From NCBI GenBank assembly GCA_946811695.1, contig OX328130.1, positions 69,799,973-69,863,972 on the forward strand: DNA of 64,000 nt. The letters run 5' to 3'. The stretch is from Gonocerus acuteangulatus. Taxonomy: Eukaryota > Arthropoda > Insecta > Hemiptera > Coreidae. Made by a program: the position numbers and the translations under genes. Below the pieces are notes generated by a model. That model was given only the letters and a program-made list of their open reading frames with translations, did no database searches and was not told where the DNA came from. Shown here piece after piece: positions 1-11,499 of the stretch (position 1 is the stretch's first letter; the number at the start of each line of letters is the position of its first letter).

Positions 1-462
1 TTAACACGTAGTCAAATTTTCCATAATAATAAATATTGTCTTATACTGTAGAACATGAAAATTTCATGGATGCTGAACGTTGCTTATTAACTTTCTTTTG
101 CACAACATTTTGCTTGCTCTGTTAAAAATAGAAGCTGACGTCATTTCTTGATTGACCAACTCTTTAATATTGTTTTACTTGAGACATGATTAATTAACAT
201 TGGCTTTTAAATGCTTTTTCATCACATTTGCAAAAACACTCTTTTTGCTGTTTGCTAGAAATGACGTATCTCAAAACTAAGAACTGTTTGTTTTAATTAT
301 AGCTATTTGAAAATTGAAGTAACTCCTGGAATGACCTTTTCAATAGTCTATTTATTTGCACCTTTGCTAATGTTTGTTTACAGAATGCTCACGAGGTGAA
401 GGTGCTCTGTTAGTTTTCACTGTCAGTAGTTGTTTTTTCTGAGTCATTCCTATTTCTTACAG

Positions 463-534
463 AGATAAGGAGCTATACACACATAAAAGAAGAAGAAGAG
501 CTGAATTTACCTTTGAAATCTGAGCAGCTTGAAG
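463..534 (+). CDS. Upstream coding exon of C2H2 zinc-finger gene (partial gene)
   Basis: Short internal exon, bounded by a pyrimidine-rich acceptor (...TTTCTTACAG) and a GTAGTA donor. It is too short to show as a long reading frame. The readable frame is acidic (IKEEEELNLPLKSEQLE), a composition common in the linker exons of insect zinc-finger genes. It ends one base into a codon, and the terminal exon starts with the two bases that complete an Asp codon, so the splice phase matches. Earlier exons and the start codon lie outside the window. This exon is inferred, with no transcript behind it. Confidence 0.6.
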
Positions 535-680
535 GTAGTAAAATAAAGTTCACTATTAGTATACCTTTTATTCATATCACATTATAAAGAAATTTATGTT
601 ATTATATTTAGGCTAGAAAAGGCTGTTAGTCTGTAGATGGGTATTATTTTTTTTTTAATAATTAATTTTTGCTTACCTAT

Positions 681-1590
681 TTAACCCTTACACATTGAAG
701 CGCCAATATATTGGTGTTCAGCGGCATTGGCTCAGGTGACGGAGCACAAATATATTGGCGTTAGCATTTCAGACCCAGCTTGCGTAATAAGTGACGTTTG
801 TGAGAATCCTCGAAAGAAGCTACAATCAGCCTGGTCCTTCGTCAGCTCCAGGATGTGCTATTAAAGAGCATTCTAGGATTTTGAGAAAGACAGTTGGTCT
901 TTTCTTCATTTCAAGGGAAATAAGTTTTATTTTAGTAGTACAAAGGTGTTACGTTTAAACGTTTTTACACTAATTAAAGAATATACATGTTACTAATAAG
1001 TGAACATAAAAGTCTAAAAAATCAACTTATTTTATGTAATTAATAATTTTAGTTTAAATTATTTGGAATTATTATTATTATTAAATTTTAATGTCCATTT
1101 ATTATTGACAGAGAATTTTAGGACGGGTTATCCTATAGGTTACCACCCTTTTCTAGTCAGGATAAGGCTGATGCCTTTTCTTTTTTTCTAAAGAAAAGCC
1201 ACCACCCCTAGTGGGAATCAAACCCACGACCCTTTGGCACGGTGTGTTAAGTGCTCACGCCTTAACGCTCACGGCCACCGGAGGCCCGGTGGCCGTGAGC
1301 GTTAATAATAATTCCAAATAAAAGTTTATTTGGAATTAAACTTTTCTTATTGCTTATGTAATAATTATAATTAATAATTAAAAAAAGGAAGGTAACTGGG
1401 CAATTTGTAAATTTAAGACGATAGAGAGAAACTAAATAAATGACTTAATGATAGTGTGAGAGCGCGGAATGTAGAGCGAGTATCAGAGCATCTAGGGGCT
1501 AAGTCAGCCTTGTTTGAAGAGAGAGATGGGGCGAAGGCTGGGCCGTCTGAGGGAGTGACAAGTCCGTACGTAGTCCAGTCCGGAAAGGGT
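681..1590 (+). mobile_element. Non-autonomous interspersed repeat, copy 1 (SINE inserted)
   Basis: Begins TTAACCCTTACACATTG and contains two short 'CCAATATATTGG'-like blocks. It continues to about 1590, where the sequence matches, in inverted orientation, the block at about 44740-45370. Shared landmarks include the GAATGTAGAGC, GGGCCGTCTGAGGGAGT and AAGTCCGTACGTAG segments. The start resembles a TTAA-targeting element, but the far end does not show a clean TTAA, so the class is unassigned. It lies in the intron of the zinc-finger gene. The 1456-1641 open frame has no recognised homology and is probably incidental. Confidence 0.55.
1072..1325 (-). mobile_element. tRNA-derived SINE, copy 1
   Basis: On the minus strand the unit has a tRNA-like head with a B box (GGTTTGATTCC) and a body containing CTTTTCTTTAGAAAAAAGAAAAGGC, quoted here only to mark the hairpin at its core. 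It ends with an AAATGGACATTAAAATTT-type tail. A perfect 13-bp target-site duplication, TTATTTGGAATTA, lies at 1059-1071 and 1326-1338. Copies 2 and 3 are at 43076-43285 and 62314-62534. The 5' end carries an extra snap-back copy of about 20 bases (see findings). Confidence 0.82.
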
Positions 1591-1983
1591 GAAACCAAAA
1601 CATGCATTTCTTCTAAAACTTTGAACATTGACATTTTTTAATAAAGAGATCATGGAGGTTAGCAAAATGCATATAGTTTTACTTTTCTTTCGTTTGTTCA
1701 GTCATTTCTGTGTGGTAGTGGAAGATATTTCCTTTTAAATTAGAAAGTCTTCATTTCGATGAAAGGTAATTTTAACGAATAGTTTTACATTCACTTGAAG
1801 ACTTTTAGAATGCTTCCTGTTAACATAATATAATTTAAATTTTTATAAATAGTATATTGTTTCTTTTAAAGATTATTGTGTGCCAATGCTCTGTGGTCAA
1901 CAATAATGTTTATTTTTAGATATCCATTATATTGTATTCCACTTTCCTTTTATGTTCTAACTTTTCTTCTTTTCAACTTGCAG

Positions 1984-3095
1984 ATGATCCATCCTCTGAA
2001 TTGAGCGAGAATCTTGAAGAATCTGAAACAAGACATGTTTTTGCTACTGATATGTATCATGCAAGGGAGATTGACTTACCTACTGAACATATTGAAAGCA
2101 CACTGTACATGAAGCGCCATTTCTGGCCTCATTGTGAATTTACTGCAGCCGATTCCCAAGATTTAAAGCAACACATCTCAAAACATGAGAGTGACAAAGC
2201 TCACTCCTGCCCTCATTGTGACTATTCAGCTGCATATGCCTACATTTTGAAGAACCACATTCTCTCTAAACATAGTAATAACAGGCCCCACTCCTGCCCT
2301 TATTGTGACCATACCACAGTTTATTCTAAAAATTTAAAAAAACACATAATGTCTAAACATAGTAATGACAAAACTCATTCCTGTCCTCATTGTGAGTATA
2401 CTACAGCTTATTCTCATAACTTAAAAGAACACTTAATCTCTAAACATAGTAATGACAAACCTCACTCCTGCCCTCATTGTGACTTTACTACATCATATTC
2501 CTATGGTTTAAAGGAGCACATTATTTTTAAACATAGCAATAACAAGCCTCACTCATGCCCTCATTGTGACCATACCACAGTTTATTCTAAAAATTTAAAA
2601 AGACATATCATTTCTAAACATAGCCATGAAAAATCGCATTCCTGTCCTTATTGTGCCTATACTACAGCTTCTTCTCATAATTTAAAACAACACTTAATCT
2701 CTAAACATACTAATGACAAACCTCACTCCTGCCCTCATTGCGACTTTACTACATCATATTTCTATGGTTTAAAACAGCATATTACCTCTAAACACAGTAA
2801 TATCAAACCTCACTCTTGCCCTTATTGTGACCATACCACAGTTTATTCTCAAAATTTAAGAAAACATATCATCTCTAAACATAGTAATGATAAACCTCAC
2901 TCCTGTACTCATTGTGACTATTCTGCAGCATATGCCTACGTTTTAAAGAATCACATTCTCTCTAAACATAGTAATTACAAACCTCACTGCTGCATTCATT
3001 GTAGCTATACTACTGCTTATTCTCAACAATTAAAACAACACATCATCACAAAACATAGCATTGACAATCCTTATGAAATGTACTGTAACATGTAG
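1984..3095 (+). CDS. Terminal exon: tandem C2H2 zinc-finger protein
   Basis: The exon begins after a strong acceptor (CTTTTCTTCTTTTCAACTTGCAG), so the open frame upstream of 1984 is intronic. It encodes an acidic linker (DDPSSELSENLEES) and then a tandem array with a 29-residue period. The first finger has lost its first Cys (FWPHC). Ten fingers follow of the form C-x2-C-x12-H-x4-H, with linkers such as HSNDKPHS. The tail is short (DNPYEMYCNM) before TAG. Such proteins usually bind DNA in the nucleus, but the target cannot be read from sequence. Finger subtypes recur in a three-finger order, which suggests internal duplication. No KRAB, BTB or ZAD domain is visible, although a domain could lie on missing upstream exons. 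Confidence 0.88.
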
Positions 3096-3113
3096 GAAAC
3101 CAGGAGCAGGAAA

Positions 3114-3119
3114 AATAAA
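3114..3119 (+). promoter_or_regulatory. Candidate polyadenylation signal AATAAA of the zinc-finger gene
   Basis: AATAAA lies 19 bases after the TAG stop, in an A-rich stretch with further overlapping AATAA motifs. The 3' UTR would be very short, and the Gypsy element's 3' end begins soon after on the opposite strand. Confidence 0.45.
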
Positions 3120-3611
3120 TAAAATAATAAAAAAAAAAGGAAAGGCTAAATGAAATAGGTTTAGCATGATGAAACTTATTTTTATTATTTAATATTAGTA
3201 CCCCTTAATTTTTTAATAGCCCTTTCAAAACTTGAACTGTGCCCAGGCCTAATAAGATTTGGCAAGTGGTAGCAGAGACTTACCAAGGGTCTGCATCTCT
3301 TCTTCGCCAGTCCACCGGTCACAAGATCTGCCTGCTTATCTGGTCCAGATGACACTGCCCTCCTATTGTCTAGGACCCCCCTCTCCTCCTAGGCCTGGGC
3401 AGCTAGTTCCTATATCCCATAGATAGCAGGGCAGTCCACTATCTATGGCTATCACCAAATATTTACACACTACAAGCATTCTACAAACAAAGACATACAA
3501 CTACAAAATATTCTACAACTACTCCTATAACTATGGTTACATTACCCCCTAATTCACTAAAGTATTTTATCTTCTGATAAATACTTTCCAAGTCACTACA
3601 CAGCACTATCA

Positions 3612-4620
3612 CTACACTGTAAGTGAAGCATCGTCCGGGCGAAAGATCCTCACCCCGGCGCACTCAGTTCTTGCTGCCGTTTCCACATTTCGCACAGACT
3701 GGTTCTTCTTGAAGTACCTCCTCACCGCCACCCCGACTATGATAGCTGCCACACAAGTAGTTGCAGTAGATGCACCTCCCCAGGTCCAGAATCTCATGGA
3801 GCTCTCCCTTGTGGCCAATTCTTGATAAAGGTTGCTCCAAGCTGGCAAACACGCAGGGTGGAACGTCGCCATTGTGGAGAGGGACGGTTGTAGGAAAGCC
3901 ATACTTGACTTTGTCGACACCCGCAAAGCCTCTTTCTTGTAGCACGGACTGAGCAGTCCGCTCTTGACTAACGAAGAGGTAGCTTCCTTGGTGTCTCGTT
4001 TCTACCAAAAGCCTTGCAGATAGTTCTTGGACCGGGCGCCTCTGCATTTTCATTCGTTGTTCCAATGGCATCAGAGGCAGATCAATGAAGGCTAGTACCC
4101 CATCTGCGCTCGCTATAACCTGGACCGTTGCTGCGGCGTAGTATACTTGCTCATGGAGCCGGCCATCTTGGGTCAATAGTGCCAAATCTGCTGGGCTAGC
4201 CTCCGCAATACCTGCCAAAACACTTATTAATTCCTGGGGGCTTACCAGCTCTCTATTGAACCTTCCATCCATCAACCCCTCTACTCCTAACATTACTCTC
4301 CTAAGTTTCACCAAATACTCGGTGAAGCCCAGTCCCAAGCTTCTCAAAGAGGAGGAAAAGGGTAAGGATAGGGAGGGTTGGTGTCCAATAGCCGTGGGAT
4401 TACCCTGCAACACCCTCATGTGACGGCCTTCTTCCCGGAACACCCTTTTTATCACCCCAAAGATCCGCGTCCCACGTCTACTCATCGTTAGGTCTCTGAA
4501 CGCCTCTCCTCCGGAGGGAATATGGTGATCGTGGCCGGGGTCCCTGTTCCCGCACTCCTGGCGTCCAGGTCGCATCCTTGGGGTCGTTGCTCGGAGAACT
4601 AGAGGAGGAACGACGCTCAC
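3612..4620 (-). pseudogene. env-like gene of the Gypsy element, frame broken
   Basis: Two overlapping frames lie downstream of pol. The first (4620-3664) overlaps the last 143 bases of pol. It has the look of insect errantivirus Env-like proteins: an ectodomain with 'LVSPQELISVL' and a 'DLPLMPLEQRM' segment. The second frame (3926-3612) carries a hydrophobic stretch (CVAAIIVGVAV) followed by a basic tail (RRYFKK), as expected for a membrane anchor and cytoplasmic end. The anchor is out of frame with the ectodomain, so a frame change around 3800-3926 breaks the gene, unless it is an assembly error. No clear signal peptide was seen. Family assignment is by overall pattern and position and is moderate. 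Confidence 0.5.
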
Positions 4621-7600
4621 TCGAAGGTTGGGAGTCTACGCCCCGTCGGCCGTATAAACGTCTGGATCTTTCGCGGTGCCTCCCCCCCTCATTTGCGCCC
4701 TCCTCCCGTCCTATAGGCTGGGGTGAACCGCTCCGTTCGGCTTCCTCCTCTTGACCTACTTCTCCCTCAGGGGCTGAGTCGGATAGGACCTCATCGGGGG
4801 TAGTCGTTTCCGAAGGTGGCGACGAAAACTGGCCGCCGAGAGGACAACTAGGATCTGGACACGAAGGGGATGCCCCCGCACTCACGGGACAGTCAGAATG
4901 ATCGGTCGCCCTTGCCTCGCTTTCCCCTTCTTCCGCGTCACCAGCCCGGTCTGGCGTCTGGTAATTCAAGTCATATGGACGCCCTGGCTCCATCGCCCAA
5001 GACCACTCGTCGTTGGCCTCTTCCTCGTCCTGCTCTTCGCGGTACGACCTATTAGTCGTTTCAGCCTCCTCTCTCTCCGGATCCATATTCCCCTTAGTCG
5101 CGGCCTTCTTAAGGCGGTTGATGTGCACAACTGCTCGCGCCCCGGTAGACAGCTCGACCTCATAATTAACCCGGGAGAGTACACGGGTGACTTGATGCGG
5201 CCCCGTCCATGGACGGTGGAACTTCGGACAGTGACCCGGTTTGACCGCTGGCACATTTAAGTACACCCAGTCACCCGCTGCTAGCTCGCGCTCTTTCCTC
5301 CGAGAGTTTACGAAGGCTGTTCGACGTTGATAACATCGCTCGGATCGTACCAGCGCCTCTCGATATGCTTCCGAAAGCCGCTTCCGTAGCTGTATCACAT
5401 GATCTTCCGGTAAGAGCCTATCTCGGTCCTCCTGGTTCAAGCTAGGCCCTAGATCGCAGTCGAAAGGGGTGACTAACTCCCGTCCTAAAAGTAGGTAATT
5501 GGGGGAGTACCCAGTCGAGGAGTGGGGGATGGCTCGGTACGCCATAACTGCATACGGGACCCAACGGTCCCAATCTCTACCATCCCGCCGCACAAAATGT
5601 GTGATCGAATCCGTGATCGTGCGATGGAGGCGTTCTACCATGCCATTGCACTCCGGATGATAGGCTGTAGTCTGCAGCTTTTTTATCCCAAGAGCTCTGC
5701 ATACTTCCTTGAAGAGAGCAGAAACAAAGTTTCTCCCTTGATCAGTGAGCAGCCTCTTTGGCACACCATGTCTCGTCACAATATTCTCCACAAAGGCTAC
5801 GGCCGTCTCTTGAGCGGTCTGCTCCTTTATAGGGATTGCTTCGGCGTACCTCGTAAAATTGTCGATAAAAGTCAGTAGATATCTATGCCCTCTCCTTGAC
5901 CTTGGTAGAGGGCCAAAAATATCTAATGACACCTGCTCGAATGGGCCACTGGCCACATACGGCACTTCCAGAGGCACCTTCAGGCCTGGTGGGCTCTTTC
6001 GCTGAGCACACCTATGGCAGCTCTCAACGAAGTTCCGTGCATCCTTCTCCATAGAGGGCCAATAAAAGGACCCCCTTAAGTTGGCAAGCGTGCGTTCTAT
6101 ACCCGGGTGTCCCGCCCATGGCTTCGAATGGTGGTATTCGAGGATCTTTAGCCTAAGCGACTCCGGAACTAGGAGACGCCAATCACTCCCTTCGAGATCA
6201 ACAGCCCAGTACCACAATCCTTCTGCATCGGCCCTGACATTACCGCCCTCCCTTGCCAGCTTCTGGCACCAGCCATCTTGCTCTTGGGCCCTCCGGGTGA
6301 GGGGGTACCGGGTCCGTATCTCAGCAACGGAGCGGCTTAGCGCGTCTGCATTTTTATGATTCACTCCGGGCTTGTGTTCAACGACATATTCGAATTCCTC
6401 AAGGCGCAAGGCCCATCGAGTCAGCCGAGAAGAGGGGTCCCTCAGACTTAGCATCCATTTAAGAGCAGCATGGTCGGTAATTAACTTAAATTTTCGCCCA
6501 AGCAAGTAACATCGAAAGAGCTTTGTCGCCCAAACGACCGCCAACAACTCTCGTTCAGTGGCAGAGTAGTTACATTCCGGCCCCTTCAATTGCCTGCTGG
6601 CATAGCAAATGGGCCTCTCGACGCCTCCCTGCACTTGAGACAACACAGCCCCAAGAGCTACTCCGGAAGCGTCCGTAGAGAGCACGAAGGGGTCTCGGAA
6701 GTCCGGATACACTAGTAGAAGGTCGGAGGTCAAGGCCTCCTTCAGGTCCGCGAATGATTTCTCCTGCGCAGGCTCCCAGACAAAAGTAGCTCGAGTCTTT
6801 GTTAGCTCAGTAAGGGCCTTCGCCCTACTTGCGAACTCCGGGATAAAACGGCGATAGTAGCTCGCTAAACCGAGGAAGCTACGTTCCTCGCGTGCATTCC
6901 GTGGTTTCGGAAAGGTTTTTACTGCTTCCACCTTTCCAGGGTCGGGTTTGACTCCACTGTCAGTCACCACATGCCCTAAGTACATGACCTCCTTGGCCGC
7001 GAATGTACACTTTCGTAGGTTGACCTTTAAATTCGCCCCGCGAAGTAAGTTAAATACTTCCTCCAGCCGGGCGATATGCTCACCGAGTGTGGCGCTGTAC
7101 ACCACTACGTCATCGAGATAAACAAAACAGCCGGTACCCTTTAGACGACCTAATAGCTGTTCCATCAACCTTTGGAAGGTAGCCGGAGCCCCTGCCAATC
7201 CGAAAGCCATTTTCCTGTACTCGAAATGGCCTCCCTCGGTGGTAAACGCTGTCTTCTCCTGGTCTTCCGGGGCTATGGGGATTTGATGGTATCCACTGGC
7301 TAAGTCCAGTGTGCTAAAGTACCGGCAATTGCCGAGCTGTTCTAGGGTTTCCTGAATCAGGGGTAGAGGGTATGTGTCCACCCGAGTAACGGCATTAAGC
7401 CCCCGGAAATCAGTGCAAAACCGATATCGCACCTCCCCATCCGGCGATTTTTTTTTTACTAGTACAACTGGAGCCTGCCAGGGGCTAGTGGAGGGCGTAA
7501 TTATACCCCTTTCCAGCATAGAATTCAGCTGCTCCGCCACCACGGCTTTCTCCGCGTACGGGACCCTATACGGTCTCTTCACCACAGGTCGGGCATTACC

Positions 7601-8700
7601 CGTAACTATCCGATGTTGGACGGGTAGCGCGCAACCTTCCCCTCTGGGCTCTTCGAAGAGATCCTGGAAGCGAGAAAGAAGCTCCAACAAGGGCTTCTTT
7701 TCTACCACGGGGAGGTGTCGGAGCTTCTCCTGTAGGTCCGACCCTGTCTTTACGGTTTGTTTCGCTTTGGTGGGGGACTCACCTTGACCTTCTGCCAGTG
7801 ACCAATTACCTTCCTCAACCCTACCAAGAGGGGAGTCACGACGTAGTACGACTGACCCTCCACTGAGATTAACCACCTGTATCCACGCGGATCCCTCCAC
7901 GACCTCACTCACGCTACGCCCTGTGCGCACTCCAGATGTAAGCCCTTCTAGTGGCTCAATTAAAATATTACCCCGCCTTATGGCCGCAGGCACTCGAACA
8001 GCCACTGTCGCCTCAGAATAAGCCGGAAGGGATACCTCCTGGCACAATCTGACATAAGGAGATTTCCGTTCCCTCCGGCGTGCTTTGCGCCCGGAGCCAT
8101 TACTTATTGTATGAGCGTCTCCGGAGCTACTCTTCTGGCTAACGGTACAACCCCCTGCGGATCCGGCAGCACTGACAATGTTTGACGAACTAACTCCTGA
8201 ACCGGGGCAAGACCACTTCTCTTCCAAGATACGGGTCCTAGCCACGACCCCCTCGATCCACTTCCTGTCTCTTTCTTCACTTTGAGCCTCGGTTACCGTC
8301 TCTGTCGAAGTCACCCCAAGAGAAGTGGTAAGGGTCCCCAAGTCGTAATTCCTTCCACCTATACTTATTTTAGCCCCAACGCGGCCTAGCAAGTCTCGAC
8401 CGAGGATTCCCCCTCCCGAGGGGAGCACCCGGGCTACGGCGACCCTGTGTCGGAAAGAAAACCCTGGGAGTTCAATGTCCACGACTTGTTCCCCTTCCAG
8501 CGGCAATAAATGGTCTGTTACACCGCGGACCTTAAAAGAAACTGGCTGAAGCCCCGCCCCCGGCGCAGGCCGATTAAGAACTGTGATGTCCGCTCCCGTA
8601 TCTACCATCATCTCCAAGTCTTGCCCATTTACCTTTACTGGGATAATAAGGCGGGGCACCCCGCAAGTTTTTCGTAGGTCATTTATACGCTTGTCCCCCC
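4478..8700 (-). CDS. Ty3/Gypsy Pol polyprotein (protease, RT, RNase H, integrase)
   Basis: Open for 1393 codons from a GTG at 8659 to the stop at 4478, with no internal stop. The frame actually runs further upstream and overlaps the end of gag in the -1 frame, so it is probably made by -1 frameshifting from gag rather than from its own start. Numbering from 8659: protease DTGA near residue 20; RT with 'FCTDFRGLN' and YLDD near 513; RNase H with 'STDASGVALGAVLSQ' and 'TERELLAVVWA'; integrase zinc-binding 'HPGIERT...CHRCAQRK'; catalytic Asp near 911 (LDIFGP), Asp near 971 (LTDQGR) and Glu near 1001 (PECNGMVER). A low-complexity acidic and arginine-rich tail follows. All expected catalytic residues are present, which suggests a fairly young copy. 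Confidence 0.92.
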
Positions 8701-8703
8701 GAT

Positions 8704-9250
8704 CTATTGTGGGCCTCGGGCAGGGGGCATCCCTCGGCCGTTCGCATTTGGGTAACGCCCCTGAATTTTAGGACTTTCCCCCCTTGCCCCCCGATCTTGG
8801 TTGCCCTTGCACTCTCTGGCTATATGACCAACCCCATTACACTGGTAGCACCGCATATTCTGACGGCCTGTACCTCTAACTGGTTGCCATGCCCTTCGAC
8901 AGTCACGGGCGAAGTGACCCCTGACTCCGCACCTAAAACACGCTTCCTTTCGCTCGCTCGCTGCAACGGCTACTCCCTTTTCTTCAAGTCCTAGAGGTTC
9001 ATCTTCCTCACAAAATTCCACAGCTACCACTTCTCTACACGTAAAATGCTGCGACTCTCCTCGGCCCAGCTCCTCCTCGATAGCAGTGGCCCTTTCGACA
9101 GCCCCTTGCAAATTAGAAGGGAAGCTAAGACGGGTTTGCTGTCCTATCTCTCCCTTCAGCCCCGACAAATAAGCTGACAGGACAACTTTGTCCAAAAGGT
9201 TCCTTGCACCCTTGCGTTCCTCCTCGGAACCTGATGCCCCACAGGATTTT
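8704..9250 (-). CDS. Ty3/Gypsy Gag, C-terminal part (two CCHC knuckles)
   Basis: The readable frame begins inside Gag, with EEERKGARNLLDKVV continuing into 'LSAYLSGLKGEIG'. It contains two CCHC zinc knuckles, CFRCGVRGHFARDC and CYQCNGVGHIAREC, typical of nucleocapsid, and ends in TAG at 8704-8706. The pol frame overlaps this end in -1. The N-terminal half of Gag is missing: upstream of about 9250 the frame hits a stop and the sequence belongs to something else. Confidence 0.82.
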
Positions 9251-9257
9251 TCCCCTA

Positions 9258-9480
9258 GAAGATAAATATGTCATCGACATATTTCCACAATAATTTCTGC
9301 ATTTAGAGAAAGGATTTCTCCTAGAAGTAATATAACTCCCTTCTATGTAATCCATAAATAAGTCAGCCTCAAGTGTTCTTGTAGCAAAACCCATGATCCC
9401 TATAAACTGGGAGCTGGTTGGTTGAACCTTCACCAACCTAGCAGATAGTGTGGAGCATCTGAGTTTTTTTCTGGCGAAGT
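9258..9480 (-). pseudogene. Penelope-like element reverse-transcriptase relic
   Basis: On the minus strand 9287-9258 reads WKYVDDIFIF, the diagnostic YVDD active-site block of Penelope-like reverse transcriptases. In a neighbouring frame just upstream are 'ADLFMDYIEG' and 'NPFSK', which match the segments that usually precede that block. One frameshift separates them, and a stop directly follows. The relic ends where the Gypsy gag begins, so the two are fused or nested at about 9250. Assignment rests on the motif order. Confidence 0.6.
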
Positions 9481-9489
9481 TTTACCCTG

Positions 9490-10542
9490 AAAATCATGTA
9501 GGAGTAAATAATAATAAATAGGCACAGGGAGCAGAAATGGAGTTGGCCTGAACCCACAGCCCATCAAGAATTTGGAGAAGCATCAACGGAGAAAATATAG
9601 CATATAGCAGGGAAAAACTCTTACAAACCCTCTTTATGCATGAAGCTACAGTAAAATCATTTTTCAACAGTTCAACCATTATTAGCTGCTCATCATTTCC
9701 ATATTTACCCAACAATTCAAAATTAACTAACTCAATAACCACAAGTATGTTCCTGAGTTCGGCCTCTACCCCCATAGAAGTTATGAAATTATGATTTTAA
9801 GTTACCACAATTACAAATCTCTGGAGTCCTTATACCATCACTGATCCATATACAAAATGGTAGATAGATCATAAACATAATTTTGGTCCTCCAGGCAGAG
9901 ATCTTGCCAGTTTCAGAATTTTGATCCTCAGGACAGAGACTGTACCAGTTTCAAAGTCACTTAGGCAGAGACACTACATAAATTTAACCATCTGTTCTAA
10001 ATACCCTTAAATTCAGAATAATCTACATAACTTTATGCTTATTTGTATAAGTCCATCACTAATTTAGAGTCATTGTCTGTGTCAATCCATAATCATGAAT
10101 AAAATATTATTATCTATTTTATTAAACATTGTGATAACAGACCTTGTTTATTGGGTGTTAAAATTGATGTATTTTTGATTAAAATTGTTTAATAACAGAT
10201 GTCTGTTGAAAAATACATGCTGGATTTACATTAAATTTATTCACAACTCTCCATGGGGAGGCCTCCTTGGATATATATGATTATATATTCTTCATATTAA
10301 TACGTTATTACAATAATATTATAACTATATTGTTGTGTATCAGGGCACTCCACTATTCTTCACATTTTTGTTTATATTAATTGGATTAATAAGTAATAAT
10401 GTCCACATGTATAGAGAGAGACTATCACTGTGCTGATGGCCCTATCCTGGTTACAGCTGTGCATAAAACAGCAGAGCCTCTGGTGGTGGCCTTAACAACC
10501 AAGTACCCATGAATGCTTAATTAAATTTAAACATAACCATGT
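9490..10542. other. AT-rich interval without a recognised gene
   Basis: A 93-codon open frame on the minus strand (9775-9494) has no recognised motif and may be a continuation of the Penelope-like relic or incidental. A short phrase containing 'CAGTTTC' recurs near 9905-9955. Otherwise I see only AT-rich sequence. Confidence 0.4.
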
Positions 10543-10706
10543 TGTAATATCTAAGCATTTATCAATACTCAATAGACATTTGCTGTTGCTTAGTAACAAT
10601 AAGGTTACTTGAACACATGTTTTCAATTAGTTACAATTCATTCAATGTTATGTTTCAATCTATTTTACAATGAAAATAAATGAAGTTTTAAGTAAAGTGG
10701 ATTACA
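10543..10706 (+). repeat. 5' LTR of the Mag-type element
   Basis: 164 bp, starting TGTAATATCTAAGC and ending GTGGATTACA. It differs from the 3' LTR by one substitution near its start (T for C) and by two short gaps totalling 15 bases. Confidence 0.9.
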
Positions 10707-10754
10707 ACTGGCGCTGCTGACAGTAATAATGCCACGAAAGAAAATGTTGAAGCG

Positions 10755-11112
10755 ATGAAGCTAGGTGAAGCAGAAGATGCAGATGAAGGTAGGCCTCACA
10801 ATTATTCCCTACATTTTCAGATTGAAAGGTTTAACCCAGAAGAGGAGGAATGGCTCTATTACAAACAACGATTTCTGGTCGAACTTCGATTACACAGATT
10901 TTTGTCTGACGACATAATGAGAGACCTCCTTCTGTCTAGGGTTGGACCTGATACCTTCAAAGTCTTAGTAGACTACTTGAGATCTGACGACGTCAGCGAG
11001 CGGACATTCCCTGATTTATTACGGGTCCTTGATGACTACTTCAAAACTGCGGGTTGTACAATAGGGGAGCGTGTATCCTTCATCAGAAGAACGCGAGAGG
11101 AAGATGAAGGCC
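10755..11112 (+). pseudogene. Mag-type Gag, N-terminal segment
   Basis: Starts at ATG 10755, 49 bases after the LTR. It shows 'RFNPEEEEWLYYKQRF' and 'LLLSRVGPDTFKVLVDYL', the usual Gag capsid-region pattern of Mag-clade elements, up to 'RVSFIRRTREEDEG'. The frame then runs into element A, which supplies an unrelated tail and a stop at 11162. The rest of Gag resumes at about 15078 and, after element B, at 15999. Confidence 0.8.
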
Positions 11113-11499
11113 TGGCGCAAATTGAGCCCAGCGCAGACGCAGCACAGGGGCTTCAGAAATAGCGAAAAAGCAGACAGAGGAGGTCCGTAGGGCCCAGTTC
11201 AGAAACGGTACCGCAAATTGAACCCAGCTCGGTAACTTGCCTAGTTCCGATAGAAGCCACGCGCTGCGCTGCTGAGCCTTGAGTCCAAATTTGACGATAC
11301 GAAAACAGTACGCTTTTTTTGTCGTCTGTATTTTTAAAAAAATGAAAGAGAGGGAAATCTAGGAACTTTTTGAGAAAAAGAGAAACTCACGGCGAGTTTA
11401 ATATTTTAAAAACGATATCGGATATATTACTCGAAATATTAAGTAGACTTAAAAATATAGTGAAACATAAAAATATTATCTTATAATATCCTTCTCCAA

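Larger units (their letters stand above)
3170..9250 (-). mobile_element. Ty3/Gypsy (errantivirus-like) LTR element, 5'-truncated
   Basis: A block clearly richer in GC than its surroundings, encoding gag, pol and an env-like frame in that order on the minus strand. A G-rich tract (3545-3555, read on the minus strand) after the env-like stop is a candidate polypurine tract, and about 3200-3545 is the likely 3' LTR. No second copy of that LTR is visible upstream of gag. There the frame hits a stop and the sequence changes to a Penelope-like relic near 9250. Exact ends cannot be fixed without the second LTR. Confidence 0.75.

Noticed and set aside
1932..1983. N-terminus of the zinc-finger protein starting at 1932
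   Set aside because: The codon there is TTG, and the stretch is a pyrimidine-rich splice acceptor ending in CAG at 1983.
7374..7787. Plus-strand coding frames across the Gypsy element
   Set aside because: They are antisense shadows of the long pol frame.
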